Assembly: GCA_020746105.1 (NCBI GenBank)
Contig: CM036617.1
Span: 163,130,912 to 163,194,911 of the forward strand
Origin: Trogon surrucura
Lineage: Eukaryota > Chordata > Aves > Trogoniformes > Trogonidae
Reading direction: 5' to 3'
DNA: 64,000 nt
Program-made: the position numbers and the translations under genes
Shown: positions 13,091-27,954 of the stretch, in pieces
Layout: the number at the start of each line of letters is the position of its first letter
Numbering within the stretch: position 1 is the stretch's first letter
Notes under the pieces: model-generated
What the model saw: the letters and a program-made list of their open reading frames with translations, nothing else
Told to the model about the DNA's origin: nothing
Database searches by the model: none

Positions 13091-13187
13091 AATGGTTTAG
13101 TGGTGGACTTGGCAGTATTAGGCTAATGGTTGGACTCGATTACCTTAAGGGTCTTTTCCAACCTAAATGACTGTATGATTCTATAAT
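13091..13187 (+). mobile_element. CR1 LINE tail, about 97 bp
   Basis: The sequence ATGGTTTAGTGGTGGACTTG, followed by TTGGACTCGATTACCTTAAGG, TCTTTTCCAACCTAAATGA and a degenerate ATTCTAT tail, is the 3' UTR of a CR1 subfamily. That subfamily differs from the copies at 1,611 and 7,205: it has the 'TTGGCAGTATTAGGCTAATGG' type lead. Only the extreme 3' end was inserted. Confidence 0.88.
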
Positions 13188-16100
13188 ACAGTGTGAGGCA
13201 CAAGGAGCAGCCCTTACGCAGGCAAGCATAGACTCCTGCTAGCTGGGCTTCACTGCTTCTACAACCAAACTCATGGAAACACTTTGTGGTACATGGATTT
13301 AGGGAGCTCCAATAAATGCTGGCTCTGAGGGAAGAAAAGAGACACTCTTCCCTGTATTGCACACTGTATGCCCATCTAGTTACCACCATGAGGTAAAAGA
13401 CAACAGCATCTGAGCACTGCACGAGTGTAGGATCCCCCTCCACCTACTCCCTCTAGTCCAAAAATTATGCCTTTCACCAGGAAAGTCAAAACGTGTCTCG
13501 TGTGGCTGAGACAGGGCTGTGAAAATTCGCAGTTGCCACTCCATTCCCAGCATTGGGACTATGCATCACACTCCTCCTAAGGAGGAGGTGCAGCTGACTG
13601 ATTTCTGTTTCCTTAATGCATCTATTCCTGAGTAAAGCATCCCTTGTTCATACTGTGCTAGGACTAGTTTCATGGTTAAACAAAACACTCTGCAGGCTAC
13701 AGAGCTGTCATTTTGGCACTGCCCACCAGCACTAAATTCAATTTTGAAAGGGAGAAAACAAAAGGGAAGAACATATCTGTTGGTTCTTGGCATTAATCAG
13801 TGAAAATGACTTTGCTTCAGTGGCACCAAATAAATGTAAAGGTAATTGAAATGCGATGGCCAGCAGGCTGACTACCTCAAACTCAATAACAGTATAGTCT
13901 TTGTGCCAATTTAAGAATTATTTGGATTTTTCTCAGAGGTTTTTTATATATATAATTACATTTGCATACAGGACTCCGATAATATGCCAAAGCAACAGCC
14001 CTAAAGACTGCAGTCCTGTTTTTAAACAAAACAGATTCAATCCAGGGAACAGATGCTGCCTTCTCGGGGAGTCTCATCCTGTATATCAAAGATGCAGTAA
14101 CTCTAGATTTTTGTACAGTTACTGACCAGCACTGACACAGGTGCTAGAGCAGTTTGAGCAAAGACATCTATCCCCATGTCTGTATTTTACTACCTCTGGG
14201 CTTTAATCAGGAGTGACCAGCCTGTGGTTCTTGAGCCAAGACACAAGCAAACCAAGTGCAGCTCAAATGTAGGATGTATCTCACAACAGAGGCATGCCAG
14301 TGCAGGAGCTGCAGGTAATCCATATCCCCAGCTGTGATGGGAAGTGGATTAAACTGCCATAGACCCATCCTCACATCTAAGTTAGACCAGTCCCTGCTCA
14401 CGTGAAGAAAAAAGATTCCTGACCAAGCTTTGGTCAATCCCTGCCTGTAAATCTCTCCTAGCCTTTCTCTCAGTCTTGGCTCTAGGAAGTACATGTTGTT
14501 TGCTGATTCTTGGCTAGAGAAAGATATTGACACGATTTTGTAGGTTTGGGAAAACTGGACACATCTATTCTGTAGGCAATATTAGGTGGTTAGAAGTATT
14601 CCTAAAGAAGGTCAAGGAGTCAATGGAAGTGTCCAGCCATGAGTTCCACCTCACTCTTGGCTACAGTGTCCAAACTGCTCATACATGAGACGCTAGTGTT
14701 TCTTTCCAGGACTGTAAAGTCCGCTGAACACATAGGTTCATGGATTGCAGGGGCTTTTGCTGTGGCTGTCTTCATGTAGTCCAGCCTGCGACAAGCAGCA
14801 GTGCTGACCTCATTCAGGACGCTGGTTCCTCTCCTTCATATGCATTCAGATGCAGTCTTTGGGGATTTCACCCCCAAAGCGCAGTTCACTAGTTCACACA
14901 AAGCCAGCCTGGGCCAAGTCATCTCTTTTCAGACCAGAGATGGGCACATCATGAATGCTGTGTGTAAAATCAGGAGAAAAGGACCCAAGAGCTGACCAGC
15001 ATGACTAGCAATGCAGCAGTCTCATTTTGTAAAAACTAACTGATGGGTGTGATTGGCACTCGGTCACCTCCAGTCTCCTCTGAATCTGTGAGAGCATTTT
15101 GGTTTTCATTCGTAATTCCCCAAATCCAACCTATCTTGAAGTGCACCTGCTTTAGAGACTTCTTGCTGGGCAGAACGAGAAAATTGGCTTGTTAAAACAC
15201 CCAAATAGGGAGGGCTAACTGCACTGAGCATCTCCTGTATCTGTAATTCATGCACAGAATGGAGGGTGCAACCGCAGGGCACAGCAGAGCATGCTGATTA
15301 TTCTGTCAAGAATAACTTAAGCTGGCAAATTTTAAGTTCTTACTTCTGATCATGAAATACCTGTGAACACATCAAGATTTGAGCACCTGCATTCATTATT
15401 CATAAATATTAGATGAGCATTTTGTGGAAACATGTTTAACGGCACGTGAATCATCCACAAATCATTTGGTGTGACATTCATTCAAGAGTTCAGCATTCAC
15501 AGACTGCCAAGGGACCTGCCAACCACACTGCTCTTTTCAGTCTTGATTTCTTCAAGCTGAAAAAGGGGAACTATTCCCAAGAAGAAGGATCAGAGGAGAA
15601 GACAAGCATGAAAGATCACGGCACATTTTGCTTTTCCATTAGACAAAGTATGTTCACAGATTGGGAAGGCAAGCTCAGATTTAGAAATATTTTCCTTCCT
15701 TCCTGACCAAAGGATCAAGAAAGGCATAAGCCTGATCAATGAGCTATTTGGAAAACTTTGCCTCCCACTTTCTTCTCATGGCCTCCAAAAGTAATCGCAC
15801 TTGCATACATGAGGATGATCCTCTGCAGTTGAATGTCTTTCTCCCTGCCTTTCACATCTACTAATGGCTTTAGCTCTGAGGGTTTGGACAAAGCTATTAA
15901 ATGGCCTGAAGTGTCATGTGGTTCCCTTTCTAACACAGGTCCCACAGACACACCCACTCTCCTCCTCTCTATTTGCCTGTTTTAATTTTGCTCTCTTTCT
16001 GCTGGAGCCAGAGAAGGTGGAAAGAGAAAAGAACCTCCTGTGACAGACACCGGTGATATTACTTGATAAAAGGTGCTCCTACACCACAGTGATGGGTGAG

Positions 16101-18394
16101 AGGAACCTAGAGAAAATCAAATTTGACTGACAGCATCAGTGCTGGATCTCTCGCCTGGGGTATTGGTGTTATAGTGCTAAAGGTCCCATCTCTAACACAA
16201 TAATATTTCATATACCTGCCAAGCACGACGATTTGAATGTATTCATCTCCCACTTTCTGTCACCACCTATCATGGTTCATCACAGTCACTGTTGCATTAT
16301 TAATAATCCTTCCACTGTGTGTGTTTTTGTGTTTGTAGCCCAGATGGAAAAGAGCTCCACCTGATCAACAGCAGTCTCAGTGGAGAGCAGCATCTGGGGA
16401 TTTGAGAAAAATTCACAAGAAGTCTGTCCTGATACGTCAGTTTCAGGAACAGTCTACCACTAGTTAGGGCATCATCTCCAGCTGGCCATGCACAATACAG
16501 GTAAAGGATGAGGTGACAGGGAAAAGAATAAGGGTTTACATATTTAAATGGCACTTGTCAGGAAGCTAACCTGATATGATCAGTAAGTGAAGAGTGTGCA
16601 AGTGAACAGGGATTTTACTCCAAAACTCTGCAGGAAATTAGACAGAAAACAGCTTTGCCCAGACAAAATGGTCACTAAGGGGACATAATGCAACACTCTA
16701 GTGAGCCGACAACATTGTCAATAAGATGACATTATCCCATGATTTCTGACTGGTGAGGTAGGGGGACTTAGGTCTGGTGGCAGAGCAGAGCAATAAAGAA
16801 CATCAGCTATTAGTCATGTTCATTGACAGAAAAAGAAGACTAGTCAGAAGACCACTGGCATGAAAATAAATGTGGGGGTGCTGACACTTAGTCCCTACTT
16901 CAGAAAATACTAGGAAAGAAAGTCAAGAACACTGTGTTTCTTTAGCACTGGCAATGGCTGATGGCTCTCCAGGACACAGTGATGTGACCATGATATTTCC
17001 AGTAAAGACTCCAGTGCTAATAAAGTTCTCTAACCCACATCTTGCCAGGGAACAAACTGTCTTTCAAACAACCATGCATGTTCCATCATCGTCTTCCTTT
17101 GAAGACAGAATTGCAAACAAATCTGAATCCCAGCCCTCAGACTGAATGTCCAGCCCATGGCTCACTCTGTGTGAGGTATCTATGGCACATTAGAAGGCTG
17201 TAATTTTATCTTTAGGGCCCAGCTGTCAAAGTGGCGAGTTCTTCCTCCTTAGCAGAATCACCATGGGACTCATGTCACAGCAGATTTGCAGCTTTACCTG
17301 TTCTTTGTTCAGTCTTTTCCCAACCAGATGGAGTTTCATGGCCATTGCATAATGAAATCATCTCTTTCCAAAGAACAAAACATGATGCTTTCTATCCTGC
17401 TTAAGAAAAGACAAGGCCAAGAAAAATGTGAGAGCTGAATACACGCTTCAGCTCTGAACCCAGATCCCAGTTATTCTGGAGAGGAATCAGGACTCCGGTG
17501 CTGGGCTTGGCATGTATTTATCTCTTTGACAGAGGGCTCATTTTGTCAGTTTGACAATAATGTTTGATTCCCACAAGTGCTTTGCAAACCAGCAGGTACA
17601 TCATTAACATCCCTCCCATCCAGGCCTTGTGATATTTCCCATCCTGTGCCCACCCGTCCACCCTGACCAGCTCTTTGGCTGCAGAAATGTTGCTCTGCTG
17701 CCTCTGTAGCCACGTTCTGCCCTGGCAGCGTGCTGCAGTGTGGGGCTGGCAGTGGTGGAACTGAGCAATGGTGTCCCTAGTGTTGTTCAAAACCCTGTTC
17801 CTCCTGCATCAGAGGAAAAGCAAGACAAAAGTCACTGGGTAAATAATATCACCCAAGATAACTGTGGACTCTGACAAATAAGCTCTGCTTAGTGGAGTTG
17901 TATCAGGTTGAAGAAGGGTTGTCCCTTGCCACCCGTCTGCGGGAGCTGACAACATGAGGCACAGAGCGCACCAATTCATGGCTTAGGGCAGCCATGAAGG
18001 TGGGCTTTTGTTAAGATCACATCCCAGGAATGAGAGAAGCTGCGCTGAGGCTCATTTTCCTTCAAATGCCTCCACGAGGCAGAAACCCCCCACAAAAGAG
18101 CAGTGCACAGGGCAGGCATGTTAAACACACTCCAGTTGACTGCCGTGCTCTGTCAAGGAGCTGTCCATCCTATCTCAGGAGCAGGATTTTTGAGGCTTTT
18201 GCCCCAAAGCATGTGATTCAGCACCTACCTTTTTTGCCTTGCCTCAGGTAGTCATAAACGTAAAGGATTGTGAAAATAGTCTGTTTTCTTTAAAATCTGG
18301 CCTCAGCTTTTGCCTCCACGACCTCAGGAAGAGAGACAATGTATTCCATGGATAAACGACATGCAGCACTTTTAAAGGAAAAAAAGATTTCTTT
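13188..18394. other. Intergenic stretch, no gene seen
   Basis: No supported gene over 5 kb. Open frames are at most 108 codons. Positions about 15,290-15,520 form an AT-rich, low-CpG block (CATTCATTATTCATAAATAT, and GGCACGTGAATCATCC containing a CACGTG E-box near 15,442) that reads like a candidate enhancer. This is inference only. Confidence 0.45.
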
Positions 18395-18690
18395 TTATCA
18401 GCTCTAAAGCTGTTGCCCTTTAATTTCAGTAAGTGACCCCTTGTTCCCATGTTGCAGGACAGAGATTTTTTTTTTAAAAATGAAAGGAAAGGAAGGAGCA
18501 ATCAATTTCACTTTCCATCTTTAATCATTGTGAATGTCTCAGACAAGTATCCCTCTAACTAGTCATCACTTCTAGCTAAAGAGTTCCTGCAATTTCTCAT
18601 CATCTATAAATTCAATGACACTTCTATCTTCATTGACCTTCTCTGGACCTTTCAATATCTCCTACATTTTTCTTCACCTGACAAACAACA
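18395..18690 (-). mobile_element. Ancient CR1-family remnant
   Basis: On the minus strand this resembles an old amniote CR1 3' region. It has TTTAATTTCAGTAAGTGACC followed by CCTTGTTCCCATG, then a CACTTTCCATCTTTAATCAT segment, and TTGACCTTCTCTGGACCTTTC near 18,633. These match the order of the reverse-complemented C-terminal RT and 3' UTR in old CR1. No frame survives. Boundaries are approximate. Confidence 0.6.
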
Positions 18691-21600
18691 ATTTCTGACC
18701 ACCATCGGCTTGATCCTTCCTGTCCTCCTCTGGAAGGGAGCCTGCTGCATTATTCATCCAGTCCCTGACTATTGCTTCCTTTCTGCTTATTTAAAAGTAG
18801 ATACTGGAGTCCCTGTTTTCAAAGCAAAGTCCTTTATTTTAGGCAGATTGTCAGTGCGAGAACAAGTTGCTAAAATCTCTACGTAAACCCAAGAAGAAAG
18901 CTTTCAAAGTGAGTTATCCCCTCATTTCTACTACTAACATTTATGCAGAGGTGGAACCTGATATTGCTGTTGACAAGCCTCGAGAGAACAACAGGAGCAG
19001 TTTTCATTGCTATGGCAGCAACTTGCTTTGGAAGCTGCTCATAGTTTAGCTCTTCTGAGCTTATTTGCCTTTAAAGGAAGCTGTAGTTTTTGGGTCGAGC
19101 ATTATATGGGGCATAGAAAACACAGTATCTGTTGCAGCAGAGATTGTGAGCACATTGGTCTGTGTATTCTCATGCCTCATTGTCTCTCTTTACAAAATAG
19201 TCAATGATCCTCTTGACCTGCTTTGGAAAAACATTGATGACTGCTAATGAAGAGCTCTAGGAAAGAGCTGGCTGTTATATCACTAGCTTTCCCTTAGCTT
19301 TGGACTGAGGGGCATACAGAAGAGTCACATCTCCAGAACATTACATCTGCCCATCTCCATGGGATGTGAAACCAAGGACATGTTCTCCATCCAGCCCTAC
19401 CCACTGCTGTTTTACAGCTCATGGCCCAGAGCACTGTCCAGACCACTGGCCCCTCTGAGAAGAACACACAAACCTTTGTAAGCTCAGTCTTCTCCCTCTT
19501 CTCCCTAGGCTTTGTTCAGCAACAAAACATTTTGTATGGAAAACACTGAAAGTGTCAGCACTGGCTGTGGAGATGGCACCTGCTGAAATAAATCTGTGTC
19601 ATTCACTTACCACAGCTGCTTTTGCAGGCTATCTGCAAACTTGCTCAGTGCTGCAATACTAGACTTGTTTTTTTCTCTTGAAATATGCTGCAGAGCCCTG
19701 GCAGCTAGGCGCTAATTTTTTTCCATGAAACCTGAGATGCTGAAAAGCAGCTAGAGGCTTCTGACAATTCTTCCCTTTCATCTCCTTGCTAAGGCTTCCC
19801 GCCTCTCACAATGCTACTGCACTAATGCTCACACTAACCCTGCCTAACTAGTTTCTGCTGCCAGCCCTCCACAGGACAGGTCTCTCGTAGCGCAGGGATG
19901 GAATGAGAAGAGAAAGTTTCTTTGCTCTGCCTGACACTTGGAAAAGTGGCTGAAAGCAATGATTATCAGGCTTTGTACTGGCAAAGGCCAGGAAAAGCGA
20001 CCTCCTGGAAATTCAGTGCTACATCCTTTTCATTCTGTGAACCACTGACCTTGAGTAGAAAATAACCTGCTATTGAGCAACATTACGATGGAATACATGC
20101 AACGTGGGCACCTCTGATGATATATACCTGTCTTTGTTTTACTATTTATATCTGTAGTTGTCCTGCTGAGAGAAATTAATTACAGCCTGTCTCCCTATCC
20201 GGAGATTCTGCTCATATCACAAACCCCTGAAAGCGCAACTCAAGCAGTTTCTGATTATCAGTGAAAGCCTCAAACTGGAATACAAGCTTCTTAATTAATC
20301 TCTCCCTCTCTTCCTCTTTTCAAGTGATGATTTTATGATGTTTGTGGGAAAAAAAAGGAGAAGAAGAAGAAAGCAGCAGTGAGACATCGAGAGCAGAAAA
20401 CAATTTTCTTCCATTTAGAAGATAATTGCAGTGGAGAAGCTGGAGGTAGATGCTGGCAGGAGATTTCAGGCATCGTGTGTGGCGTTTCTTCTTCTCTAAA
20501 ACAATGATAGAAGAAGTTGGACAATAAAAATTGAGCACCCTATTTGCATGGTCTTTCACTTCCCCAAGGCTCTCAGGCTGCACTTGCTGAAAAATCATTT
20601 TGATTCACATTTTCTAAGGAAGTGGGATTCACACAGCTATGCTGTTTGTGTAGAGGTGTTAATGCACGTGTGTCTGTCCATTCAGCTATCTGACTTTCCT
20701 TCCCTCACTCCCTTGAGCTCACTTTACAATTTTAGTTGAATTGCGCTGGCATGACAGCCATAAATGAAAGATTAAAAAAAAAAAAGAAAAAGAAAAAAAA
20801 TAGGAGGATGTCGAGGTAGAGAACAGAGTCCCTGGCTTCCAAATGATGGAAAGTTTGTAGGCTAAATCCACAGCTTATTATACTCAAGACAGCCCACAAA
20901 GATAAGAAGGCTTATAAATGCCCCAACCGCAGGAAAGGTTTCAATTGGACTGACAATCAACTACGAGACAAAAATGTATTGAAAACAGGCCTCATTAGTT
21001 CCACTGATCATCAACTATTCACTTCTTCCCTCACGTGCCTCTTACAGACTCCCAGTAGGTTTTCACCATCTCTTGGGCCACCAGCAGTGTCCTCTCTGGG
21101 CACTGACTCCCTTCCTTCTTTTCTGCCCTTAAAGGAGAACAGGAATGGGGGAGGAGAGAATTGCCACTTCTGTCCCCGCCATGTACACTCGCCCCTTTCA
21201 CTGCTTAGGCAGAGCAGAGGCTGTTTTCCCTGTTTCTCTTGTAATTATATAATAGGAGGGAACTATCCTTTGCTCTCATCTTCTTCTAAACTGCTCTTAA
21301 GGGAGAGGATAATTATTTTCTCTGTGACTGCTACCTCACAGGTGACTTCCCTCGTACTAGGTTATTACTAATCTGCTAATCCACTGCCACTCACAAAGAT
21401 GAGACCTTGTCAAGGTCCAAGGACAGCAATAGAGATCACCAAGGGCCATTCATGGACTGCACAGCCAGCCTGGAGGCAGAGGAGCTTCACCACTGAAACA
21501 GAAGCACAGAGAGCTGGGGATGCTGACAAAGGCAAAGGGGTCTTTGAACTCCACCTGACCATCAAGGTTGTAGATGTGAGGCAACACGGCAAAGGCAGGG

Positions 21601-24600
21601 ACTCTTTGTGTCAGAGCAGTGTCATCAGGCAGGTGAACCTTCTTAAGGCTTCTGGGGTGGCTAAGTAGGTTAGTCTAAGCTGTGTCTTGCTGGAGGGTTG
21701 ACCACCTGACTGCTTGCTTTGGAGGGGATGCATGTGATGGAGTACCTCCTAAGGGGTTCCTGTACAATGCCCCTGCTCAGCACTCAGATAAGCAGCTTGT
21801 ATCTGAAGGCAGTGTTTATTTCTGAGTTAACTCCTCTCCCTTAGAGGTTATCGATGGATTTGAGCAGCTCATTCTCAGAAGAAAGTGAGGAGGATTGTCT
21901 CCCCATGGTGACACACGTAAGAACCCTGAAGGAGTCTGGGTGCTCCCTATCACAGCCTGAATGATCTTTAAGTCAGTGACAGTGATGCAGCTACAGCTGA
22001 GGGAAATTCATCCTCCCGTTTTGGAAGGGAGTGCTGAGCTCACTGTTAATTAAAGCAGGAAGTGTAATTGTTTCTGTTTTGATAGTGTAGATAGGACCTC
22101 ATATGAGATTATGGCCTCACTGCAAGGTGAATTAGGAAGAAGACAAACAAGGATGTTGGGAAGACTTGGGGAAAGCAAAGATTGCTCACTACCAGCATTT
22201 CCTAGCAGACTGCCTAAAGAGTAGATCAAGAGTCCCACAGCCACGTCAGAAGAAACAAGATGCATCAGTATTATAAACCATCTCCTTCGTTGGTGGGAAA
22301 CTCACTGGATCTGCACTTGTTACCTTGCTTTGCCATGGAAACAAGGCTAATAAAAAAAAGGCTAATAAAACCATCACGTTCCAGTTCCCCTGCTCTCACA
22401 CAAGTGACTTCTGAACAGGGTGATTGTGATACCAGCCACGTTGGACAAAGAGGGTCAGAGACTGCTATGTCCCAACAAGTCAGTGAACAAAAGCTGAGCA
22501 GTGGAAAGAGGCTCTTGAAGAGCACAGCTGAAAAACAGCTTTCAAGAAAGAGATTAGCTCTCACAAAGATGGTGGTCCATAAGGGAGAGATATCAGAGGA
22601 CACCCCAACCAAAAGATCTTGAGGTGGAACATATCACCCCACAAAGCACAAACTCCAAGGATGCTGTGCTGTGTTGGTACTCATACCTCCTGGTGCCTTT
22701 CCTCCAGCTCAGTCCCTTCTGTCCCCTGCCTCCTGGAGACCCTTCTTTTGAGGACAGAGACAAAGTCTCAGCACATGTCCACCCATGCCAACCTGCTGAA
22801 TTGAGAGGAGAAAATGCGTAAAAGAAGGAGAGAGAAAGGAGAAGCAGAAGGCAGATACTTAAGAAAACTAGACAAGACCCAGAAGGCTCAGTCAGCAGCT
22901 GTTGAAAAGGAATAAGCATCACATCACACTGCAGTGAAATCGTACTCAGTTTTTCTCACGGACATTTCTGACAGATGTGTTCAATACCCCATGTCTCCCT
23001 CCATTTGGCTCCCCTCTCACCTGTTAGCGAGGGATTTTGATTCATGCAAGCACAAGCAGATGTGCACCCTTTGCTGTCTGCTGCTGTTTTTCACCCAGTC
23101 TGAAGCTGGATAGACATTTAGGGACAGACATTAAAAGAAGGAGGCCATACCACAGCTTCTTAGCCGACCAACTGATCTGTGAGCTGCCTCATCTTTAAAT
23201 GCAGCTTACAGAACATTCATTCCAGGACTAATTCTCTAAGTGACACCAGGTAGGAAAGGCAAAGACAGCTTCCGTTAAAAGCAAATACTGCGGTGAGTGG
23301 TCCAGCAGCAGGGTTACTGGGTGAGACAATAAGGGCTGCCCAAGCATAGTGCAAAACATAATGGGATTAAATCATTCATGTATCACTCCCTTCAAGCTGA
23401 ATGCAAGAACAATTCATCTTCTCTGATCCCACCTTGAGCTTGCAAATAAAAGGAAGAAAGCATCTTGAGCAATGCAACAAACATGGAGTCACACAGTGAG
23501 GTTTTTAGAGCCTGCTTTTCAGAGCAGAACGGAACTTGAAGGAAAAGCTCACAGGTTCTGCAGACCTGACAATGCAGCTACTTGAAGGCAATATGTGATG
23601 TTGTCTGTAACCTGCAGCACGGCTGACTAGTGCAGCATGTGTTGCATTTGAATTCAGTAAGTTGCACTGCTAATTGGCTCTTAACTTCTATCTGATGGGT
23701 GGTTAAACAAAGAAAAATCCAGTGTTTTACATGATTACTATCAAAAATGCTATCATGAGCTGTTTTGTACATGAAGTTGGGTTGAAGTGGACACAAATCA
23801 GTACTATGATCAAAGCTTTTAGAGTTCAAAACCTTATTTAACCATGTTTCCTAGCAAGCCCTTGCTTTCACATCAATAATAAACTGTTATACCAAGGTCC
23901 TCAAGGAGCAGCAATTAGGCTTGAAATCATAGACAATGATATTTTTCTTTTTTGGTGTATATTGTACACTGAGAAGTCTTCAGCTTGCCATGCATGTTGC
24001 TCTTTCACATTTCAACACTCGCTACCCCAGTGTCACTTCACTTCTCACCCTCTGTCTAGTCTTAATTTTTGTTTCCTACAGCAAACCTGGAGTTCTGTTT
24101 CGTAAGGCAGTGTAGCTGAGACCTGTCATCTCTTACCACGTGCAGTGAGATTTCCCTTCCTTCCTGCAATACTGTTACACATGTCAGTGTTATCTACTTG
24201 ACTGTTTGAATTTGGAAAGACTGTCTCGAGTGCTGATGTACACAGAACCTCAGAAAATTTGTCTATGCTCTCTTAACACAATAGGAGGTTTTAAATTATG
24301 TGTAAGATGGTAGATCCTAGAAGTTATTAATCCTCTGACACCCTCTGAATTGGGTGGTATTTAAGCAGTTAAAAAAAAACAGTAAGGACCAGAAACACTA
24401 CCTTTTTGCACTCTTAAAAGGCCTTTTTCATAAACAATGATGTGGGTTACCAGAGCCTGTCCTAGACTCTCACCTATTATAAATCAATGCCCTGCTGGTT
24501 TGCACAACCAAAGACCCGAGCCAATGAATCAACAGCTTGTTTTTCTTAATCTAAACTCTCAGTTAGAATGAAGAGTCTACATAGACCCCTGCCTGAGTCT

Positions 24601-27600
24601 TTTGTAAAGCTTTGAAATATTAAATCAAAAGTCCTTCTAAATTCAACACTTTCCTTGTCTCCTCTTTTCCCTTCGAGTAGAGCAGGAACATAGTGCAGCA
24701 CAGTCCCACAGCAGGAAGAATTTGTGGCTAGCAGCTGAATAAGCCTGCAGTAGCAGCAAATTAAGGGGTCCAGGGCCTGACGCAGGGAGAATTAGTTTGG
24801 CTTTTGAACACAGTGCAGCTTTGTTTGATCAACAATGACTTTTACTAAGTTCATATCAGAAGCAGCACAGGCATTGACAAAGTAGATCAACCACTGGCTT
24901 GATCCCGAGGCACTGGCACAGGCAGTATCTCATCTTGGATATACCAGCCTGTGAGCTTACCCTCAGGACAGGCCATTCCTACCATCCACATTGTAAGCCT
25001 TCAGATGGGACTTACGTGGGTGCTCTGTGTATGCCAGGTGAGTTACCATGCCACAGGGAGAACACGCAAAGGCTGTTCATGCAGCCGAGGCTGCCCCCAG
25101 TCCTCTGCCAAGTCGCTTCTGCACAATAGCCACGGGAGGTGAGGATGTGGTGCCAACCTGCAGCTGCTCAGGAGAAAGTGCATTGGAACCCTCCAAGTAG
25201 TGGGAGGCATGGGTAAGGCTGGGCTGAGAAACACAGGCTATCATGGGAGTCCTCAAAGTTCTGAAGCAATGGTCCGCATGAGGGCAACCTCATCTGCTAA
25301 TCCTGGAAACACTGGGGATGCCACTGAGGCAGAGGGATCAGTGTGGTGCAAAATGTGATAGGGGCTTCTTTTTGCTCGTGGCATTGTCATGAGATGTGAG
25401 ATTCTTCCAGACCAGCATTCTGGGGAGCCAGAAAGCTAGCAGACAGGTATAGTGCAAACTTCTCATGCCTCTCTCCACCCAGAGTCACTATCAGATACGC
25501 CAGACCTTGCCGTTTCTGTGTCACACTTCTCCCTTTGTGGCTCAGTCCATGCAGCTCAGTTCTCAGCTACCTCATCCCCTGTTTTATTCAAGCCTGGTGG
25601 TATCTGCACAGCAGTGACAGTACTCCTAATTTTTCCCTGCACCCAGGTATTTTATTCCTGAACAGTGATTGCCACAAACTATTGCCAGTCCTTTCCTCCC
25701 TTTGCCCTGCAAAAAAAAAACCAGATTATGTTACAATAGGAAAACATCCCACCTCAATTTGAAGATCAACTTCTTGTCATAAAGGGAATAACTGTGGTCA
25801 CAAGGCAGCTCCCAAGGCCCCAGTTGAGCAGTCCGTCTTTGATCAGCAAAGCATTTAAGCACATGTTTACCTGTAGGCTGATGATTATATCCCTTAGACT
25901 TTGCAGCGCCATGCTTTTCTGCCTCTGGCTTATGGGCCCCTAGAGGCTAATGAACTATTTCTAAGGGGCCTGAAAGGTACTTAAGAAGAGCAAGCTACTC
26001 ACCAAGATGCTTGTTTGCTATGAAGAAGGTCTAGACTCCTGCTCAAGGAATGAAGAGACCGAGGATCAAGCCTGAGAGCAGAACAGGTTCAACTGAGCCA
26101 GGCCATAGGCTTTAACAAACTGGGATGCAATCTCACCCAAAGGGCTGAGATCCCAACATCTCTAGGTATGTCTTTGTGGTATCTTGCAAACTGATGCTAA
26201 CTTGTTCTGGAGCCAATCCAACAGGACACAATGAGCTTCAGATGCAACACGGGGCAGCAGCGACGGGCACTGGGCTGAGTCCGGGCTCAGACACCCTGTT
26301 GACGAATGGGCATTGGCACAGGCCTCCAGTTTGGAGCTTGTGTCATCCGGTTTGAAGCAAAAGCAGAACATACTGATGTCTGCCTGCAAAACATCTTACG
26401 GCTACCTCCTTAGACTGCAAGCTGGGGAAAGCTTGGTATTTCTTATCTTCTCTGCCATCTGGACAGAAATGGCACAAAGCTGCTTGATTTTTGCCAAGAC
26501 AAAGCTGTATCAGATCCTTTTCACACAATGTTGATCACAAAGAGGCACCTGATTTTAGCCCTGAGAGCATTGTGCCCACTTCTCTCTCACTTCTTCCTCC
26601 CATGCAACTCCAGCAAAATAAAGAAGCCTGCAAATGGCGAGCTAACCTGGGTCCATTGAATCTTACTAAGTAAATGTCTCATGTCTGCCTTTTATCGATC
26701 CATCTACGAATGTGCATATGAAAGTAGGTAATTTGTGCTGAGATTTACTAAAAATATTTCTAACTCACCTTGCATTTTAACTGGCCGTTCAAATTACTTT
26801 CAGAAATCTATTATGTGCATTATCATTTTTATTTTGAGCACAAAGGGGATTTTTTTTCCCAGCCAGTCAAGTTACTGTCTACTTTTATAGAATAAATTGC
26901 TATAAATTAAGTTAGCAGCAGTACAAACAGAGGTAATAGATCCCTGTCTCTGTAGTGGCAGCTGACAGCATTATGGAAATGTAGAATGTCTATTTCTGAG
27001 TTTATTCTGATGCTGATGAGTTTGCACTGATGTTCGTCTATCTCATTTCTCATTTTATCACCTCTAATGCAGTGATTGTCCCTCCGCAAGCTTCTCCTTC
27101 CTGAGGTTTGATTTAGTCAAGTAAATCCTAAAGGCTATTTTAAAAATGAGCTATAGGAAAATGCTTAGAGTTGGCATCATGGGTAACACTTAGCCTTTTG
27201 TTTGAATAACAAAATTTTGTTTCAAAACAATAAAAGTTGCGGCAATTGAATGCATTCAGTTCAATAAAAGTATAATCCGTTTTCCTCTTGAAATATGCTC
27301 ATAATAAAAGAAAGCATGTATTTTCACTCTGAATCTATTTTAAAGTTCTAATCTCTGCCAGAGGACAGTATGGAGAAAGTTAAGTAGGAGGGAGAACGAG
27401 GAAGCGAAAGTTTGCAGCCCTAAATGTATGAGTGTTCAAATACCTAAAATGGTCTCCTTTTCATTTCTACTTACTACCTTTCCTCAACTCTGGCAAGGTA
27501 AAGAAAGCTTTAGAAATGCGTGGAATAGCATCAGGTTGTGGGGAATCCTTCCACTACTAAATTTTAATAGGGACACTTCTGGGAATAAGAATTAAATCTT

Positions 27601-27932
27601 TAATCTTGCGAAAATTTCCAGATGCACCAACCTCCAGCATCGATTAAAAATAATAATAAAAAAATCAGTCATTTCACAGGTTACATAGTAGGTGACCTTG
27701 GAAGAGTGTCTATCCAGAAACGTGTTTGACAGCCCTGAGTTTAGAAGCCTCCACCTGCTTTTTGCCAAGCACAGCAGCATTTTTTGGAGATTTTGGTAAA
27801 GGTGGTTCTGAAAGCTATGACAACAGATGATCGTCCTTTCCAGCAGGTTTGAACACATTTGCCTTGATCCATTTCCAGACCTAAAACTCCATTGGAAGGA
27901 GCTCTTCTAGGAAGAATAGAAGTGTCGGCTGT

Positions 27933-27954
27933 TTTATTTATTTATTTATTTATT
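27933..27954. repeat. (TTTA)n microsatellite
   Basis: Five to six perfect TTTA units in an otherwise unique context. Confidence 0.9.
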
